DNA from: Wenzhouxiangella marina
Lineage (GTDB): Bacteria > Pseudomonadota > Gammaproteobacteria > Xanthomonadales > Wenzhouxiangellaceae
Assembly: GCF_001187785.1 (NCBI RefSeq)
Contig: NZ_CP012154.1
Span: 1,916,501 to 1,980,500, forward strand
DNA: 64,000 nt
Direction of reading: 5' to 3'
Part shown: piece after piece, positions 9,817 through 19,139 of the stretch
Numbering within the stretch: position 1 is the stretch's first letter
Layout: the number at the start of each line of letters is the position of its first letter
Notes under the pieces: generated by a model
Seen by the model: the letters and a program-made list of their open reading frames with translations, nothing else
What the model was told of the DNA's origin: nothing
The model's database searches: none
Position numbers and translations under genes: made by a program

Positions 9817-10917
9817 GTGTCCTTCATTCTCGACGCCTTGAAAAAGTCCGATAGTCGGCGGCGCATGAGCCAGAATCCGGATCTGAGCACCGCGTCCACC
9901 GCAGCAGAACTTCCCGCGCCGAGGGAGCGTCGCGGTCGCGGCCTTTGGATCGGGCTCATTGCCCTGGCCGTGATCGTTTCGCTGGCCTATTTCCAGCGCG
10001 AGCCCCTCGAGCGTCAGTGGCAGGCCTGGACCGGCGCGGAGGGCGATCTTCCCGAGCCGCCCGAGCTTGCACTGCCAGCGGTCGCCGGGGTCCAATCCGA
10101 CAGTCCCGAAGGGCGCCGGCCGGCCCCAACGGATCCTGCCATTCCCGAACCGGATTCGCAGCGAATGGACGCGGACACCTTGCGAGAACGCGTGGTGACC
10201 GATCCGGAAGAAGCACAGGCCAGGCTCGAGCGACTGGCCGCGGCCAGGGAGCGCTCGCGACAGCTCGTTGCCGAACGCGCTGCCCGCAATGCGGCCCTTG
10301 CCGAGGCGGAGTCCTCGGGCGAGGTCGACACGCCGGTGGACCCGGCCATCAACGCCGCACGCCGACAGGCCGTTCCCCAGCAAGGCGGTACACGGGTCGT
10401 CGCCCAGGCGCCGGAGCGTCCCCAGCTCAGCGCACCGGATCCGGCCGAAGCCGCGCGCATCCAGGAACGCCTGCGCGAAGCCGCTCGACGTCGAGAACTG
10501 GCGATGCAGGAACCGGCGACCAGTGAAGAGAAGGCGCGGGCGGACGGTGGTGCATCCGCCGAAGCGGAGAGCATGCCGGCGCCGCGGGATCGGGGCGAAA
10601 TCCAGCCCATGCCTACCGATCCGAGCCTGGCCTCGGAGGCGGCTCCCGGAGCTGCGGAGAGCACCGCGCCCTGGACGCCCGAAGCGGCCGAGTACGTGCA
10701 TGCCTGGGAACTGCCCCTGTCCGTGCGGCGCAACATGCCGGCCCTGGCACTGAATATCCATGTCTTCGCCGAGCGCCCCGAAGACCGCTTCGTCCTGATC
10801 AACGGAGAGCGATTCGTGGCCGGCGACGAACTGGTCGAGGGTGCGCGACTGGTCGATATCCGCCGCGAAGGTGCCGTCGTCGATTTCCGCGACTACCGCT
10901 TCCTGCTCGAACCGTGA
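9817..10917 (+). CDS. GspB/ExeB-like general secretion pathway protein
   Basis: 366 residues from a GTG at 9817 with GGAG 11 nt upstream. The N-terminus MSFILDALKKSDSRRR is the hallmark of the GspB family and precedes a single membrane helix (about 48-62). A long low-complexity Glu/Ala/Arg/Pro linker fills residues 70-285. The last 75 residues form the conserved GspB domain (NIHVFAERPEDRFVLINGER). It is the probable partner of the preceding ATPase. Its stop overlaps the rhomboid GTG by 4 nt. Confidence 0.88.
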   Translation: MSFILDALKKSDSRRRMSQNPDLSTASTAAELPAPRERRGRGLWIGLIALAVIVSLAYFQREPLERQWQAWTGAEGDLPEPPELALPAVAGVQSDSPEGRRPAPTDPAIPEPDSQRMDADTLRERVVTDPEEAQARLERLAAARERSRQLVAERAARNAALAEAESSGEVDTPVDPAINAARRQAVPQQGGTRVVAQAPERPQLSAPDPAEAARIQERLREAARRRELAMQEPATSEEKARADGGASAEAESMPAPRDRGEIQPMPTDPSLASEAAPGAAESTAPWTPEAAEYVHAWELPLSVRRNMPALALNIHVFAERPEDRFVLINGERFVAGDELVEGARLVDIRREGAVVDFRDYRFLLEP

Positions 10918-11615
10918 GGCAGCGGCGCTGGTCCCGAGGCCGGCCTCGAACGCCGGTCTGGCCCGGCGTGCTGATTCTCATCGGCTCGGTCTGTCTGGTC
11001 GTGGCCACGTTGGCCAGCCTGGCCAGGCCCTCGGCCTCCTTCTGGCTCGACGCGCTGGCCTTCGTGCCCGCCGAGATCAGCCAGATCATCGCACAACCCC
11101 TGGGACAGTGGCTGCAGCGGCCCATGCTTCATCTGATCTCGGCCCTGTTCGTGCACGTCGACTGGCTACATCTCGTCGGCAATCTGGCCTATCTCTGGGT
11201 CTTCGGCCTGACCGTCGAGCGCGCGGTCGGCCATCTTCGTTTCGGACTCCTCTTCGTGCTACTCGGCGCCCTGGCCAACCTGGTCGTGGCCTGGCAGCTC
11301 GGAGACAGCACGCGGCCCGTCGTCGGCGCCAGCGGCGGTGTTTCGGCCATCATCGGGGTCTACCTCGGGCTGTTTCCGGATCGTCGAATGGGGCTGTGGC
11401 TCCCGCTGGGCCTGTACCTGCAGTTCGCCCGCGTGCCGGCACTGCTGGTCATCGGCTCCTGGTTCGCGCTGCAATTGCTGTTCAGCGTCTTCGGCCCCAT
11501 GTCGGGTGACGTGGCCTGGTGGTCACACGTGGCCGGCTTTCTGTTCGGACTGATCGCGGCGCTGTTCCTGCGCCTCATCCCGGGCCAGGCCAACCTGCGA
11601 TTGCGCGATGACTGA
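10914..11615 (+). CDS. Rhomboid family intramembrane serine protease
   Basis: 233 residues with about six hydrophobic helices. The catalytic serine is S140 in GASGG and the catalytic histidine H205 in WWSHVAG; the conserved HxxxN of helix 2 is H86-N90 (HLVGN). The family cleaves substrates within the membrane. The GTG start is embedded in the gspB-like stop (GTGA), so the two are likely translationally coupled. The active-site sequence is that of ordinary rhomboids, not the shorter rhombosortases linked to GlyGly-CTERM proteins. Substrate unknown. Confidence 0.93.
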   Translation: MRQRRWSRGRPRTPVWPGVLILIGSVCLVVATLASLARPSASFWLDALAFVPAEISQIIAQPLGQWLQRPMLHLISALFVHVDWLHLVGNLAYLWVFGLTVERAVGHLRFGLLFVLLGALANLVVAWQLGDSTRPVVGASGGVSAIIGVYLGLFPDRRMGLWLPLGLYLQFARVPALLVIGSWFALQLLFSVFGPMSGDVAWWSHVAGFLFGLIAALFLRLIPGQANLRLRDD

Positions 11616-11631
11616 CACCGGAGTGCGAGCG

Positions 11632-11946
11632 ATGTACAAGATCACCTTCTTCAACCAGGGACAGGTCTACGAGCTGTTCTGCGGCAAGGTCCATGGCAGC
11701 GAACTGGCCTACGGTTTCATCGAGATTTCCGAACTGATCTTCGACGATGGGGATTCGGTGGTCATCGACCCCACCGAGGAGCGGATGCGCGAGGAATTCG
11801 CCGACGTCGAAGTGATGCATCTGCCGGCCCATGCCGTGGTCCGGATCGAGAAGGTCCGCAAGCGGGGCAATTGCGTCATCCGCGATTCCAAGAGCGGAGA
11901 GAAGGTCACGCCACTACCCGTTGGCGCCCCGCGCAAGCGCTCCTGA
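11632..11946 (+). CDS. DUF1820 family protein
   Basis: 104 residues from ATG 11632, which has a GGAG about 9 nt upstream; the earlier ATG at 11608 lacks one. The sequence MYKITFFNQGQVYELFCGKVHGSELAYGF with a charged C-terminus matches the small DUF1820 family of gammaproteobacterial proteins. No function is established. No signal peptide or membrane segment is seen, so it is probably cytoplasmic. The 5' end lies within 20 nt of the rhomboid stop, so it may be co-transcribed with it. Confidence 0.85.
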   Translation: MYKITFFNQGQVYELFCGKVHGSELAYGFIEISELIFDDGDSVVIDPTEERMREEFADVEVMHLPAHAVVRIEKVRKRGNCVIRDSKSGEKVTPLPVGAPRKRS

Positions 11947-12040
11947 GGCATTTCCATCCACCGTTCGGCAGACGCTGGTCGGGTGGGGTTGCCTGTGCTA
12001 AGGTTCCGGCCTGGTTACGAGGCCCCTTTGGCGACCGACA

Positions 12041-13642
12041 ATGGAAAACAACAACAGCAACGCTTCGACTTCCTCGCAGAATTCCAGCCCCGATAACAAG
12101 CAGCGCAGCTTCCTCGAACGCAGCCTGAACGTGATCGAAGTGGTCGGCAACAAGTTGCCCGACCCGGCGGTCCTGTTCTTCCTGCTGATGATCGCCGTCT
12201 GGATCGCCTCGGCCTTCCTGGCCCAGTTCACCTTCACGGCCGTGCATCCGAGCACTGGCGAACCGATCAATGTGATCAATCAGCTTTCCGGCGACCAGCT
12301 GGCCAATTTCATGGTCAACATGGTCTCGGTCTTCGTCAATTTCGCGCCGCTGGGCATCGTTCTCGTCGCCCTGCTGGGTGTCGGCGTGGCCGAACATACG
12401 GGCTTCGTCAACGCCGCCCTTCGCAAGCTGCTGGGCTGGACGTCGGCCAGTCTCCTGACGCCCATGCTGATTCTGGTGGCCATCGTCAGCCACACGGCCG
12501 CCGACGCGGGTTACGTCGTCGTCATCCCGCTGGGCGCCGTGATCTTCTACGCGGCCGGTCGCCACCCGCTGGCCGGCATCGCCGCCGCCTTCGCGGGGGT
12601 GTCCGGGGGCTTCTCGGCCAATTTCATTCCCTCGGCCATCGACCCGATGCTGGCCGGGATCACGGAAGCGGCAGGGCAGGTGCTCGACCCCGAGCTCTAC
12701 GTCAACCCCCTGGCCAACTGGTTCTTCATGAGCGCGTCCAGCCTGCTCATCATCGGCATCGGCTGGTGGCTGACGGACAAGGTCATCGAGCCGCGCCTGG
12801 TCAAGGACACCCCGATCGACGGCGACATGTCGGACATGCCGACCCTGGAACCCCTGAGCCGGGAAGAGTCCCGCGGTCTGTCCTGGGCCACTTTCAGCAT
12901 CGTGCTGAGCTTCGCACTGCTGGCCGCCGCCGTCCTCTGGCCGGGTTCGCCCCTGCGCGACCCGAACCCGGATCTGACCCTGTTCGAGAGCATCACCTCC
13001 TTCGGGGCTCCGGTGATGCGTTCGATCGTGCCGCTGATCTTCATCCTGTTCCTGATTCCGGGCGTGGTCTACGGCTATGCCGCCCGAACGATCGAGTCGC
13101 ACAAGGACATCATCACGGGCATGAGCAAGGCGATGGAATCGATGGGCTACTACATCGTCATGGCCTTCTTTGCCGCCCAGTTCATCGCCGCCTTCAACAG
13201 CTCCAACATCGGCATCCTGATCGCCGTCAACGGCGCTGGCTGGCTCGGCAGCCTGGGTCTGCCGGCGCAGGTCACGATCGTCGGCATCATCGGCCTGACG
13301 ATGTTCGTCAACCTGTTCGTCGGATCGGCCTCGGCCAAATGGTTGATCATCGCTCCGATCTTCGTGCCGATGCTGATGCAGCTGGGCATCTCTCCGGAAC
13401 TGGCTCAGGCCGCGTACCGCGTGGGCGATTCCAGCTCCAACATCATCACGCCGCTGCTGCCGTACTTCCCGCTGATCGTGGTCTTCTGCAAGCGCTACTT
13501 CAAGGGCGCCGGGATCGGCACGCTGATCTCGATGATGCTGCCGTACTCGATCATGCTGGCGGTCGGCTGGACGATCTTCCTGCTGATCTACTGGGCCCTG
13601 GGGATTCCGCTCGGCCTGCAGGCCGGCTATACCTACGGCTGA
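12041..13642 (+). CDS. AbgT family transporter
   Basis: 533 residues with many hydrophobic helices after a polar Asn/Ser-rich N-terminus. Family stretches include PDPAVLFFLLM, AIVSHTAADAGYVVVIPLGAVIF, GGFSANF and the late GDSSSNIITPLLPYFPLIV. AbgT-type carriers move p-aminobenzoyl-glutamate into Escherichia coli; some relatives (MtrF, YdaH) export sulfonamides, so direction and substrate here are open. No folate-hydrolase (abgAB) partner is adjacent. Start is the only ATG near the conserved SFLERSLNVIE. Confidence 0.92.
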   Translation: MENNNSNASTSSQNSSPDNKQRSFLERSLNVIEVVGNKLPDPAVLFFLLMIAVWIASAFLAQFTFTAVHPSTGEPINVINQLSGDQLANFMVNMVSVFVNFAPLGIVLVALLGVGVAEHTGFVNAALRKLLGWTSASLLTPMLILVAIVSHTAADAGYVVVIPLGAVIFYAAGRHPLAGIAAAFAGVSGGFSANFIPSAIDPMLAGITEAAGQVLDPELYVNPLANWFFMSASSLLIIGIGWWLTDKVIEPRLVKDTPIDGDMSDMPTLEPLSREESRGLSWATFSIVLSFALLAAAVLWPGSPLRDPNPDLTLFESITSFGAPVMRSIVPLIFILFLIPGVVYGYAARTIESHKDIITGMSKAMESMGYYIVMAFFAAQFIAAFNSSNIGILIAVNGAGWLGSLGLPAQVTIVGIIGLTMFVNLFVGSASAKWLIIAPIFVPMLMQLGISPELAQAAYRVGDSSSNIITPLLPYFPLIVVFCKRYFKGAGIGTLISMMLPYSIMLAVGWTIFLLIYWALGIPLGLQAGYTYG

Positions 13643-13678
13643 ACGGATCCTTGAAGGCTCAGCCCGTCTCGTTCATGA

Positions 13679-13698
13679 CCCGGTCGTCGTAGACCGGG
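13679..13698. terminator. Hairpin between convergent genes
   Basis: A 7-bp perfect stem (CCCGGTC/GACCGGG) with a 6-nt loop lies 36 nt after the AbgT gene and 17 nt past the stop of the opposing deacetylase-like gene. There is no T-run on either side, so intrinsic termination is only possible. Confidence 0.35.
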
Positions 13699-13715
13699 CC
13701 ATGGTCGAGCCGGAC

Positions 13716-14528
13716 TCAGGGCGCGGTCACCGTCCCGGTGGCCCGCTCTGATTCGGCGCCCAGGGAAGCCGCCAGATCGCTGATCGTGACCAGCTCGACG
13801 CCTTCGGCCTCGAGCGAGGGCAGGGCGAGCCTGAGGAAGGCCAGGGTATTCGGCCGCGGATGGCCGATGGCGATGGCGCTGCCGTGGTATCGGGCCAGAT
13901 CGATCAGGTCCTGCCAGGCGCTGGCGATCGCCTCCGGCGCGTTGTCGTGATCCAGGAACACTCGCCGACGCAGTGCAGCCAGACCTTGCGAGCGCGCCAC
14001 GCTTTCCAGCTTCGTACCCGGCACCGTCCGGCTGTCGAGCACGATCAGTGAGCGCCCCAGCCACTGATCCCCCAACTCGACGATCGCCCCGACCAGGCGT
14101 CTGACTGCCTCCTCATTACCGGTGAAATGGCTGCCCTGGTGATTGTTCAGACCGATGGCCCCGGGCACGCGCCGCAGCTGCTCGATCAGATGTTCACGGA
14201 TTCTGCCTTCGTCCCAGTCCATGCCGATGCAGGTCAGGGCCAGACGGCAATTGTCGTAGCCGAGCCCGCCCAGGGGCAGATGCACCATCACCTCGCGCTG
14301 CTGCTCCGAGGCCATGCGCGCCAGGCTCTGCGCATGCGGACCTTCGGGAATGATCGCCAGGGCGACGCGGGGATCCAGTTCCAGCAGCGCACGATCCAGA
14401 TCCCACTGGTAACCCACGTCGTCGATCACCAGCGCGATACGCGCCGGCGCTTCGGCCTCTGCTCGGGCCAAGCCCGTCACCAGCAAGCTGGCAAGGACGA
14501 ACAGCAACACGCGCCTGCATCCCATCAT
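13716..14528 (-). CDS. yibQ: Divergent polysaccharide deacetylase family protein (YibQ/DUF610)
   Basis: 270 residues beginning with a signal peptide ending near ARA (about residue 23). The body matches the divergent polysaccharide deacetylase family: ALVIDDVGYQWDLD, VMVHLPL, NNHQGSHFT, and AIGHPRPNTL near the end. It is exported and presumably acts on an envelope polysaccharide; substrate unknown. The start overlaps the ctpA stop by 4 nt. The order gpmI-envC-ctpA-yibQ is conserved in many gammaproteobacteria, pointing to cell-wall work. Confidence 0.9.
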   Translation of the reverse strand: MMGCRRVLLFVLASLLVTGLARAEAEAPARIALVIDDVGYQWDLDRALLELDPRVALAIIPEGPHAQSLARMASEQQREVMVHLPLGGLGYDNCRLALTCIGMDWDEGRIREHLIEQLRRVPGAIGLNNHQGSHFTGNEEAVRRLVGAIVELGDQWLGRSLIVLDSRTVPGTKLESVARSQGLAALRRRVFLDHDNAPEAIASAWQDLIDLARYHGSAIAIGHPRPNTLAFLRLALPSLEAEGVELVTISDLAASLGAESERATGTVTAP

Positions 14529-15715
14529 GGCGTAGCGTTCGCCTCGAGCTGCATATTCAGCCAGGCGATGGCCCGTTCGAGCTCCCGGTCCAGGGGATCG
14601 TCGACGGCCACGGGCACGGGCAGGTCCGGCGCCAGACCGGAACCCTCCAGCACCTGGCCCGACGGCGTTCGGTAGCGCGCCGTGGTCAGACGGATTCCGG
14701 AGCCGTTCGGCAGCGGCCAGATCGATTGCACCGAGGCCTTGCCGTAGCTGGTCTGGCCGATCAGGGTCGCACGTCCATGATCCCGAAGCGCGGCCGCCAC
14801 GATCTCGGCGGCGGAGGCCGTCTCGCCGTCGATCAGGACCGCCATCGGCAGATCGGAGCGGAACTGGCCCGCTTCGGCGACGTACTCCTCCTGATTCTCG
14901 GGTCCGCGGCCTTCGGCGCGCACGATCAGCCCCTCGTCGAGAAAACGATCAGCGACCGCGATCGCAGACTGCAGCATGCCGCCCGGATTGCCGCGCAGAT
15001 CGAGAATCAGGCCACGCAGGGAGGGGTCGCCGTCGAGCCAGGCCAGGGCCCGGTCGAGCTCGGCCGGCGTGCTCTGCTGGAAACTGTCGATCCCGATCAG
15101 CATCAGTCCGTCATTCAGATCCACCCGATGCACGCTGTCGCGTCGGATGATCTGGCGGGTGAGCTCCATCGCCAGACGTTCGGCCCGAGGCCCACGCTCG
15201 ATCTCGAGGCGCACGCGGCTGCCCGGTTCGCCGCGGAGCAGCTGGCTCAAACGGTCCGTATCCAGACCTGCCACCGGCCGGCCGTCGACAGCCACGATGC
15301 GATCTCCGGCACGCAGCCCGCCCAGTTCGGCCGCCGAGCCCGGCGTGAGGCTTTCGATGCGCAGATGAGCTTCCTGCGGCGAAACGCGCATCCCCAGGCC
15401 CCCGTAGTGACCCGTGGCCTGGGCCTGGACCTCTTCGAAGCGCGCCCTGTCGAGCCAGGCAGAGTGGGGATCGAGCTCGGCCACCATGCCGCGCAGGGCC
15501 GCTTCCAGCAGGCGTCGATCGTCGACCGGCTCCACGTATTGCTCCTTGATCCTTGCCCAGGCCTCGGTGAAGGCCTTCAGGTCCGCGAGATCCAGACCAC
15601 CGCTGCCAGGGACCTCGGGTTCGGCCTCTGCACGAGCCAGACTTGCCATCGAACAGAGCAAGGCCAGCGACAACCCGACACCGAACAGCAGCGAACGAGG
15701 CTGAGCCACGCGCAT
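14525..15715 (-). CDS. ctpA: S41 family C-terminal processing peptidase
   Basis: 396 residues with a signal peptide (about 1-29). A PDZ domain spans about 105-185 (LTPGSAAELGGLRAGDRIVA), followed by the S41 protease domain with nucleophile S301 in DGETASAAE, general-base K326 in TSYGKAS and Q330. It is a periplasmic protease that trims C-termini. Its ATG follows the envC stop, and its stop overlaps yibQ by 4 nt, so it belongs to a cell-envelope operon with the EnvC amidase activator. Confidence 0.94.
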   Translation of the reverse strand: MRVAQPRSLLFGVGLSLALLCSMASLARAEAEPEVPGSGGLDLADLKAFTEAWARIKEQYVEPVDDRRLLEAALRGMVAELDPHSAWLDRARFEEVQAQATGHYGGLGMRVSPQEAHLRIESLTPGSAAELGGLRAGDRIVAVDGRPVAGLDTDRLSQLLRGEPGSRVRLEIERGPRAERLAMELTRQIIRRDSVHRVDLNDGLMLIGIDSFQQSTPAELDRALAWLDGDPSLRGLILDLRGNPGGMLQSAIAVADRFLDEGLIVRAEGRGPENQEEYVAEAGQFRSDLPMAVLIDGETASAAEIVAAALRDHGRATLIGQTSYGKASVQSIWPLPNGSGIRLTTARYRTPSGQVLEGSGLAPDLPVPVAVDDPLDRELERAIAWLNMQLEANATP

Positions 15716-16875
15716 CAGTTGCGCAGCCAGCTGGCTGGATTGATCGGGTCGCCATTACGACGCAGCTCGAAATACAGGCCGGTTTCCGGAACGCCGCCGC
15801 TGTTGCCGACGCTGGCGATGACCTCGCCGGGCCCGACCCAGTCACCGACGTCGCGCAACAAGGCTTCGTTGTGAGCGTAGAGACTCATGAAGCCATCGCC
15901 ATGGTCGACGATCAGGATCAGACCGTAGCCCCGCAGCCAGTCCGCATAGGCGACGCGACCGTAGGCGACGGCCCTGACATCATCGCCGCGCGAGCCGGGA
16001 ATCAGCCAACCGTTCCAGGTCAGCTCGCCGGCCCGCTGCTGCCCGAAACGGTGCAGGGGACGTCCCTCCAGCGGCCAGGGCAGGGCGCCACGGAGATCGG
16101 CCAGGGACGGCACGTCGGCCTCGGGTGGAATATCGGCGAGGCTGGCGGCGAGCTGGTCGAGCAGGCTGGCCAGCTCCTGCTCGTCGCGTTCGAGGGCGGC
16201 CAGGCGCTCCTGGTCGGACTGAACCCGCGCCTCGATGACCCGGAGTGCGGCTTCCCGCTCGGTGCGAGCGGACTGCAGACGGGCAAGATTGGCATCCTGC
16301 TCTCGTGCCAGTTCCCGGAGGCGCTCACGCTGGATCAACAGCGCTTCCCGCGTTTCCTCCAGTCGCGCCAGGGTCGTCTGCATTTCGGCCATCAGGTTCA
16401 CCCGCTGGCGCGACAGATACCCTTGATAGGCGAGCTGGCGCGAGACCTGACGAGGGTCGTCCTGGTTGAGCAGCAGCTTGAGGCGTGAATCGCTACCCTG
16501 GCGATGGATCCAGCGCAGCTGCCTGGCCAGCCCCTGCGCATGATCGGCCAACTGGCCCTCCAGGACCTCGGCCTGCGAGTCCAGCGCGCCGATGTCGGTC
16601 TCGGTCTGCTCGATGCGATCGCCGGTCCGACGGCGGTCACGCTCGGCGCTGGAGACCGCACGGTCGGCTTCGGCCAGGCGATCGAGTTCGGAATCACGCT
16701 CGCTCAGCGCTTCGGCCAGGCCGGCCCGGATCGTTTCGATTTCGGCCCGCACCGCCTCCAGACGGGCCGTCAGTTCGGCCTCTTCGGCCTCCGACTGGCC
16801 CTGGCTGGCCGACGAGAATGCCAGCAGGCCAAGGCCCAGCAGGACGAACCCCGACAGGAACGGCGCGCGGCGCAT
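15715..16875 (-). CDS. envC: Murein hydrolase activator EnvC-like (degenerate LytM domain)
   Basis: 386 residues from ATG 16875, which shares one base with the gpmI stop (TGATG); the longer frame is an overlap artefact. A signal peptide (about 1-27) precedes a long coiled-coil region (about 28-255) and a C-terminal LytM/M23 fold (about 285-386). The zinc ligands of active M23 enzymes are missing: the usual HxH is YFELR. That matches Escherichia coli EnvC, a non-catalytic activator of the AmiA/AmiB amidases at division. Neighbouring genes agree. Confidence 0.93.
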   Translation of the reverse strand: MRRAPFLSGFVLLGLGLLAFSSASQGQSEAEEAELTARLEAVRAEIETIRAGLAEALSERDSELDRLAEADRAVSSAERDRRRTGDRIEQTETDIGALDSQAEVLEGQLADHAQGLARQLRWIHRQGSDSRLKLLLNQDDPRQVSRQLAYQGYLSRQRVNLMAEMQTTLARLEETREALLIQRERLRELAREQDANLARLQSARTEREAALRVIEARVQSDQERLAALERDEQELASLLDQLAASLADIPPEADVPSLADLRGALPWPLEGRPLHRFGQQRAGELTWNGWLIPGSRGDDVRAVAYGRVAYADWLRGYGLILIVDHGDGFMSLYAHNEALLRDVGDWVGPGEVIASVGNSGGVPETGLYFELRRNGDPINPASWLRN

Positions 16876-18425
16876 CACGTCAGAGCTTCGGCCTCGTCGC
16901 AATGCGCCAGGGGGCGGCCGGTCATGCGTTCGGGCCGTTCCAGGCCCAGCAGGGCCAGCATGGTGGGGGCGATGTCGCGCAGGGAACCCTCGGCCTCCAT
17001 CCGGCAGTCGCGCGGCCCGACATAGACGAAAGGCACGGGATTGAGGGTGTGCGCCGTGTGCGCCTGGCCGGTGTCCGGATCGGTCATCTGCTCGACGTTG
17101 CCGTGGTCGGCGGTGATCAGCAGTTCGCCGCCTGCATTCCGGATGGCGTCGAGCACCTGGCCCAGCAGTCGATCGACGGCCTCGACGGCCGCCACGGCCG
17201 CCTCGAAGCGCCCCGAATGACCGACCATGTCCGGATTGGCGACGTTCGAGATGATGACATCGTAGTCGCCACCGGCGATCGCAGCGCACAGACGCTCGCT
17301 CAGTTCGGGGGCGCTCATCTCCGGCTGAAGATCGTAGGTCGCGACCTTCGGCGAGGGCACCAGCACACGGTCCTCGCCCTCGAACACCGTTTCCTCGCCG
17401 CCGTTGAAGAAGTAGGTGACGTGGGCGTACTTCTCGGTTTCAGCGATGCGCAGCTGCTTCAGGCCGGACCGGGCCAGCACCTCCCCGAACAGATCCTTCA
17501 TGCGTTCCGGTTCGAACAGGGCCGGGCAGGGAAAGTCCGCCTGGTAGCGGGTCATGGTCGCCATCGCCGCCAGCTCGGGGCGACGGCGCTCGAAGCCGGC
17601 GAAGTCCGGGTCGATCAGGGCCTGGGTCAGCTGGCGGGCACGATCGGCCCGGAAGTTGATGAACAGCACCACGTCGCCGTCATCGATGGCGTGTCCGCCC
17701 GCGATCGTCACGGGCTCGACGAACTCATCGTCCTGTCCTGCTTCATAGGCGCGCCGGAGTGCCTCCGAAGCGCTCGGCAGGTCCTGCGTGCCCCGCGCCT
17801 CGACCACGGCATTCCAGGCCCGTTCGACCCGGTCCCAGCGCTGATCCCGGTCCATGGCGTAGTAGCGGCCGGAGACACTGGCGATCGCCGCGCGCGGGTC
17901 CCGTTCAACGGCGAGCTCGAGCTGCTCGATCGACGGTTCCGCACTCCGGGGCGGCATGTCACGTCCATCGAGGAACGCATGCACGGCCACGGACCGGATG
18001 TCCGGATTGGCCAGAGCGGCGTCCAGCGTGGCCAGCAGATGGCGCTCGTGGCTGTGGACACCTCCGGGGGAGAGCAGGCCCAGGATGTGCACGCAACCAC
18101 CGGATCGGGCCGCCGCGTCCAGGGTCTCCTGCAGCACCGGGTTGGTTTCGAACTCGCCCGAGTCGATCGCCCGATCGATGCGGGTCAACTCCTGGTAGAC
18201 GATTCGACCGGCACCGATGTTCATGTGGCCGACCTCGGAGTTGCCCATCTGGCCCTCCGGCAGACCGACCGCCAGGCCGGAGGTCCGGAGCAGGGCGTGG
18301 GGCTGGCTGGCCCAGAGCGCGTCCCAGTTGGGCGTATCGGCCGTCGTGATGGCATTGTCCGGCGCGGCTTCGCGATGGCCCCAGCCATCCAGGATGAGAA
18401 GGGTGAGCGGGCGATGTTGCGGCAT
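16875..18425 (-). CDS. gpmI: 2,3-bisphosphoglycerate-independent phosphoglycerate mutase
   Basis: 516 residues, full family length. The manganese-binding start LLILDGWG (D13) and phospho-acceptor S63 in MGNSEVGHMNIG are present. TADHGN and VGHSG metal-binding stretches follow in the C-terminal half. It interconverts 3- and 2-phosphoglycerate in glycolysis and gluconeogenesis. First gene of a four-gene operon with envC, ctpA and yibQ, divergent from yibN-secB-gpsA. Confidence 0.98.
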   Translation of the reverse strand: MPQHRPLTLLILDGWGHREAAPDNAITTADTPNWDALWASQPHALLRTSGLAVGLPEGQMGNSEVGHMNIGAGRIVYQELTRIDRAIDSGEFETNPVLQETLDAAARSGGCVHILGLLSPGGVHSHERHLLATLDAALANPDIRSVAVHAFLDGRDMPPRSAEPSIEQLELAVERDPRAAIASVSGRYYAMDRDQRWDRVERAWNAVVEARGTQDLPSASEALRRAYEAGQDDEFVEPVTIAGGHAIDDGDVVLFINFRADRARQLTQALIDPDFAGFERRRPELAAMATMTRYQADFPCPALFEPERMKDLFGEVLARSGLKQLRIAETEKYAHVTYFFNGGEETVFEGEDRVLVPSPKVATYDLQPEMSAPELSERLCAAIAGGDYDVIISNVANPDMVGHSGRFEAAVAAVEAVDRLLGQVLDAIRNAGGELLITADHGNVEQMTDPDTGQAHTAHTLNPVPFVYVGPRDCRMEAEGSLRDIAPTMLALLGLERPERMTGRPLAHCDEAEALT

Positions 18426-18560
18426 GGGGGGACGGTATCCAGTTCGCAGGTCAGGCTGCGATTATCCCACAGACGATCCGGGACGATCGAGCCCGGATGC
18501 TGGCAAGGTGGGCCAAAATGGCGGATAATGGCCGGCTTTGGTCCGAGTCTCTGACAACCC

Positions 18561-19055
18561 ATGCAGCAAGTTCTGGAATTCGCCGGCAACCACCCGATTC
18601 TCAGCGCCGCCTTCGTGCTGGTGCTGGTGGCCTGGCTGGCCTACGAGGTCGCTCGGCTCGGGCGCAAATGGCGTGAACTCGACACCCTGGCCGCCGTGCG
18701 CCTGATCAATCAGGACGACACGGTGGTCATCGATGTCTCCAACAGCAGCGACTTCTCCAAGGGTCACATCATCGGCGCGTTGAACATGCCGCCGACCCGC
18801 ATCGAGGCCGGCAACAAGGAGCTGCTCAAGTGGCGCGAGCGACCGGTGCTCCTGTACTGCAAGAACAATCAGGTCGCACCGCAGATGGCCAACCGCCTGG
18901 TCAAGCTGGAATTCAGCAACGTGAACGTCCTAGCGGGCGGACTGTCGCAGTGGCTGGCTGACCAGCAGCCGGTGAGCCGCGCCAAGGGCTCGGGCTCGAA
19001 CAAGCGCAAGGAAAAGACGGGCAAGAAGCGCAAGGCCGAAGCGGCCGAAGGCTGA
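18561..19055 (+). CDS. yibN: Membrane-anchored rhodanese-like protein (YibN)
   Basis: 164 residues. One N-terminal helix (about 13-32) is followed by a rhodanese domain with AVRLINQDDTVVIDV, SKGHIIGALNMP and the putative active-site cysteine in LLYCKNNQVAP. The loop after the cysteine lacks the glycine of typical sulfurtransferases (CxxGxxS/R), so activity is unsure. The tail is Lys-rich. Gene order yibN-secB-gpsA opposite gpmI-envC is standard in gammaproteobacteria. Confidence 0.9.
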   Translation: MQQVLEFAGNHPILSAAFVLVLVAWLAYEVARLGRKWRELDTLAAVRLINQDDTVVIDVSNSSDFSKGHIIGALNMPPTRIEAGNKELLKWRERPVLLYCKNNQVAPQMANRLVKLEFSNVNVLAGGLSQWLADQQPVSRAKGSGSNKRKEKTGKKRKAEAAEG

Positions 19056-19139
19056 TCCGTCGCCCCGGCCCTTCGCTCCCCGAGTGAGCGAGGGTCGAAC
19101 ACTGACTGATTCAAAACCAATCGAAGGAAAGTACGCATC

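Noticed and set aside
10914-11615. Rhombosortase identity for the rhomboid gene
   Set aside because: The serine is in GASGGVSA and the length and extra helices are those of standard rhomboids; rhombosortases carry a different active-site pattern.
15715-17289. Longer envC-like frame starting at 17289
   Set aside because: The extra 138 residues overlap gpmI and have no envelope-protein features; the ATG at 16875 gives a signal peptide and couples to gpmI.
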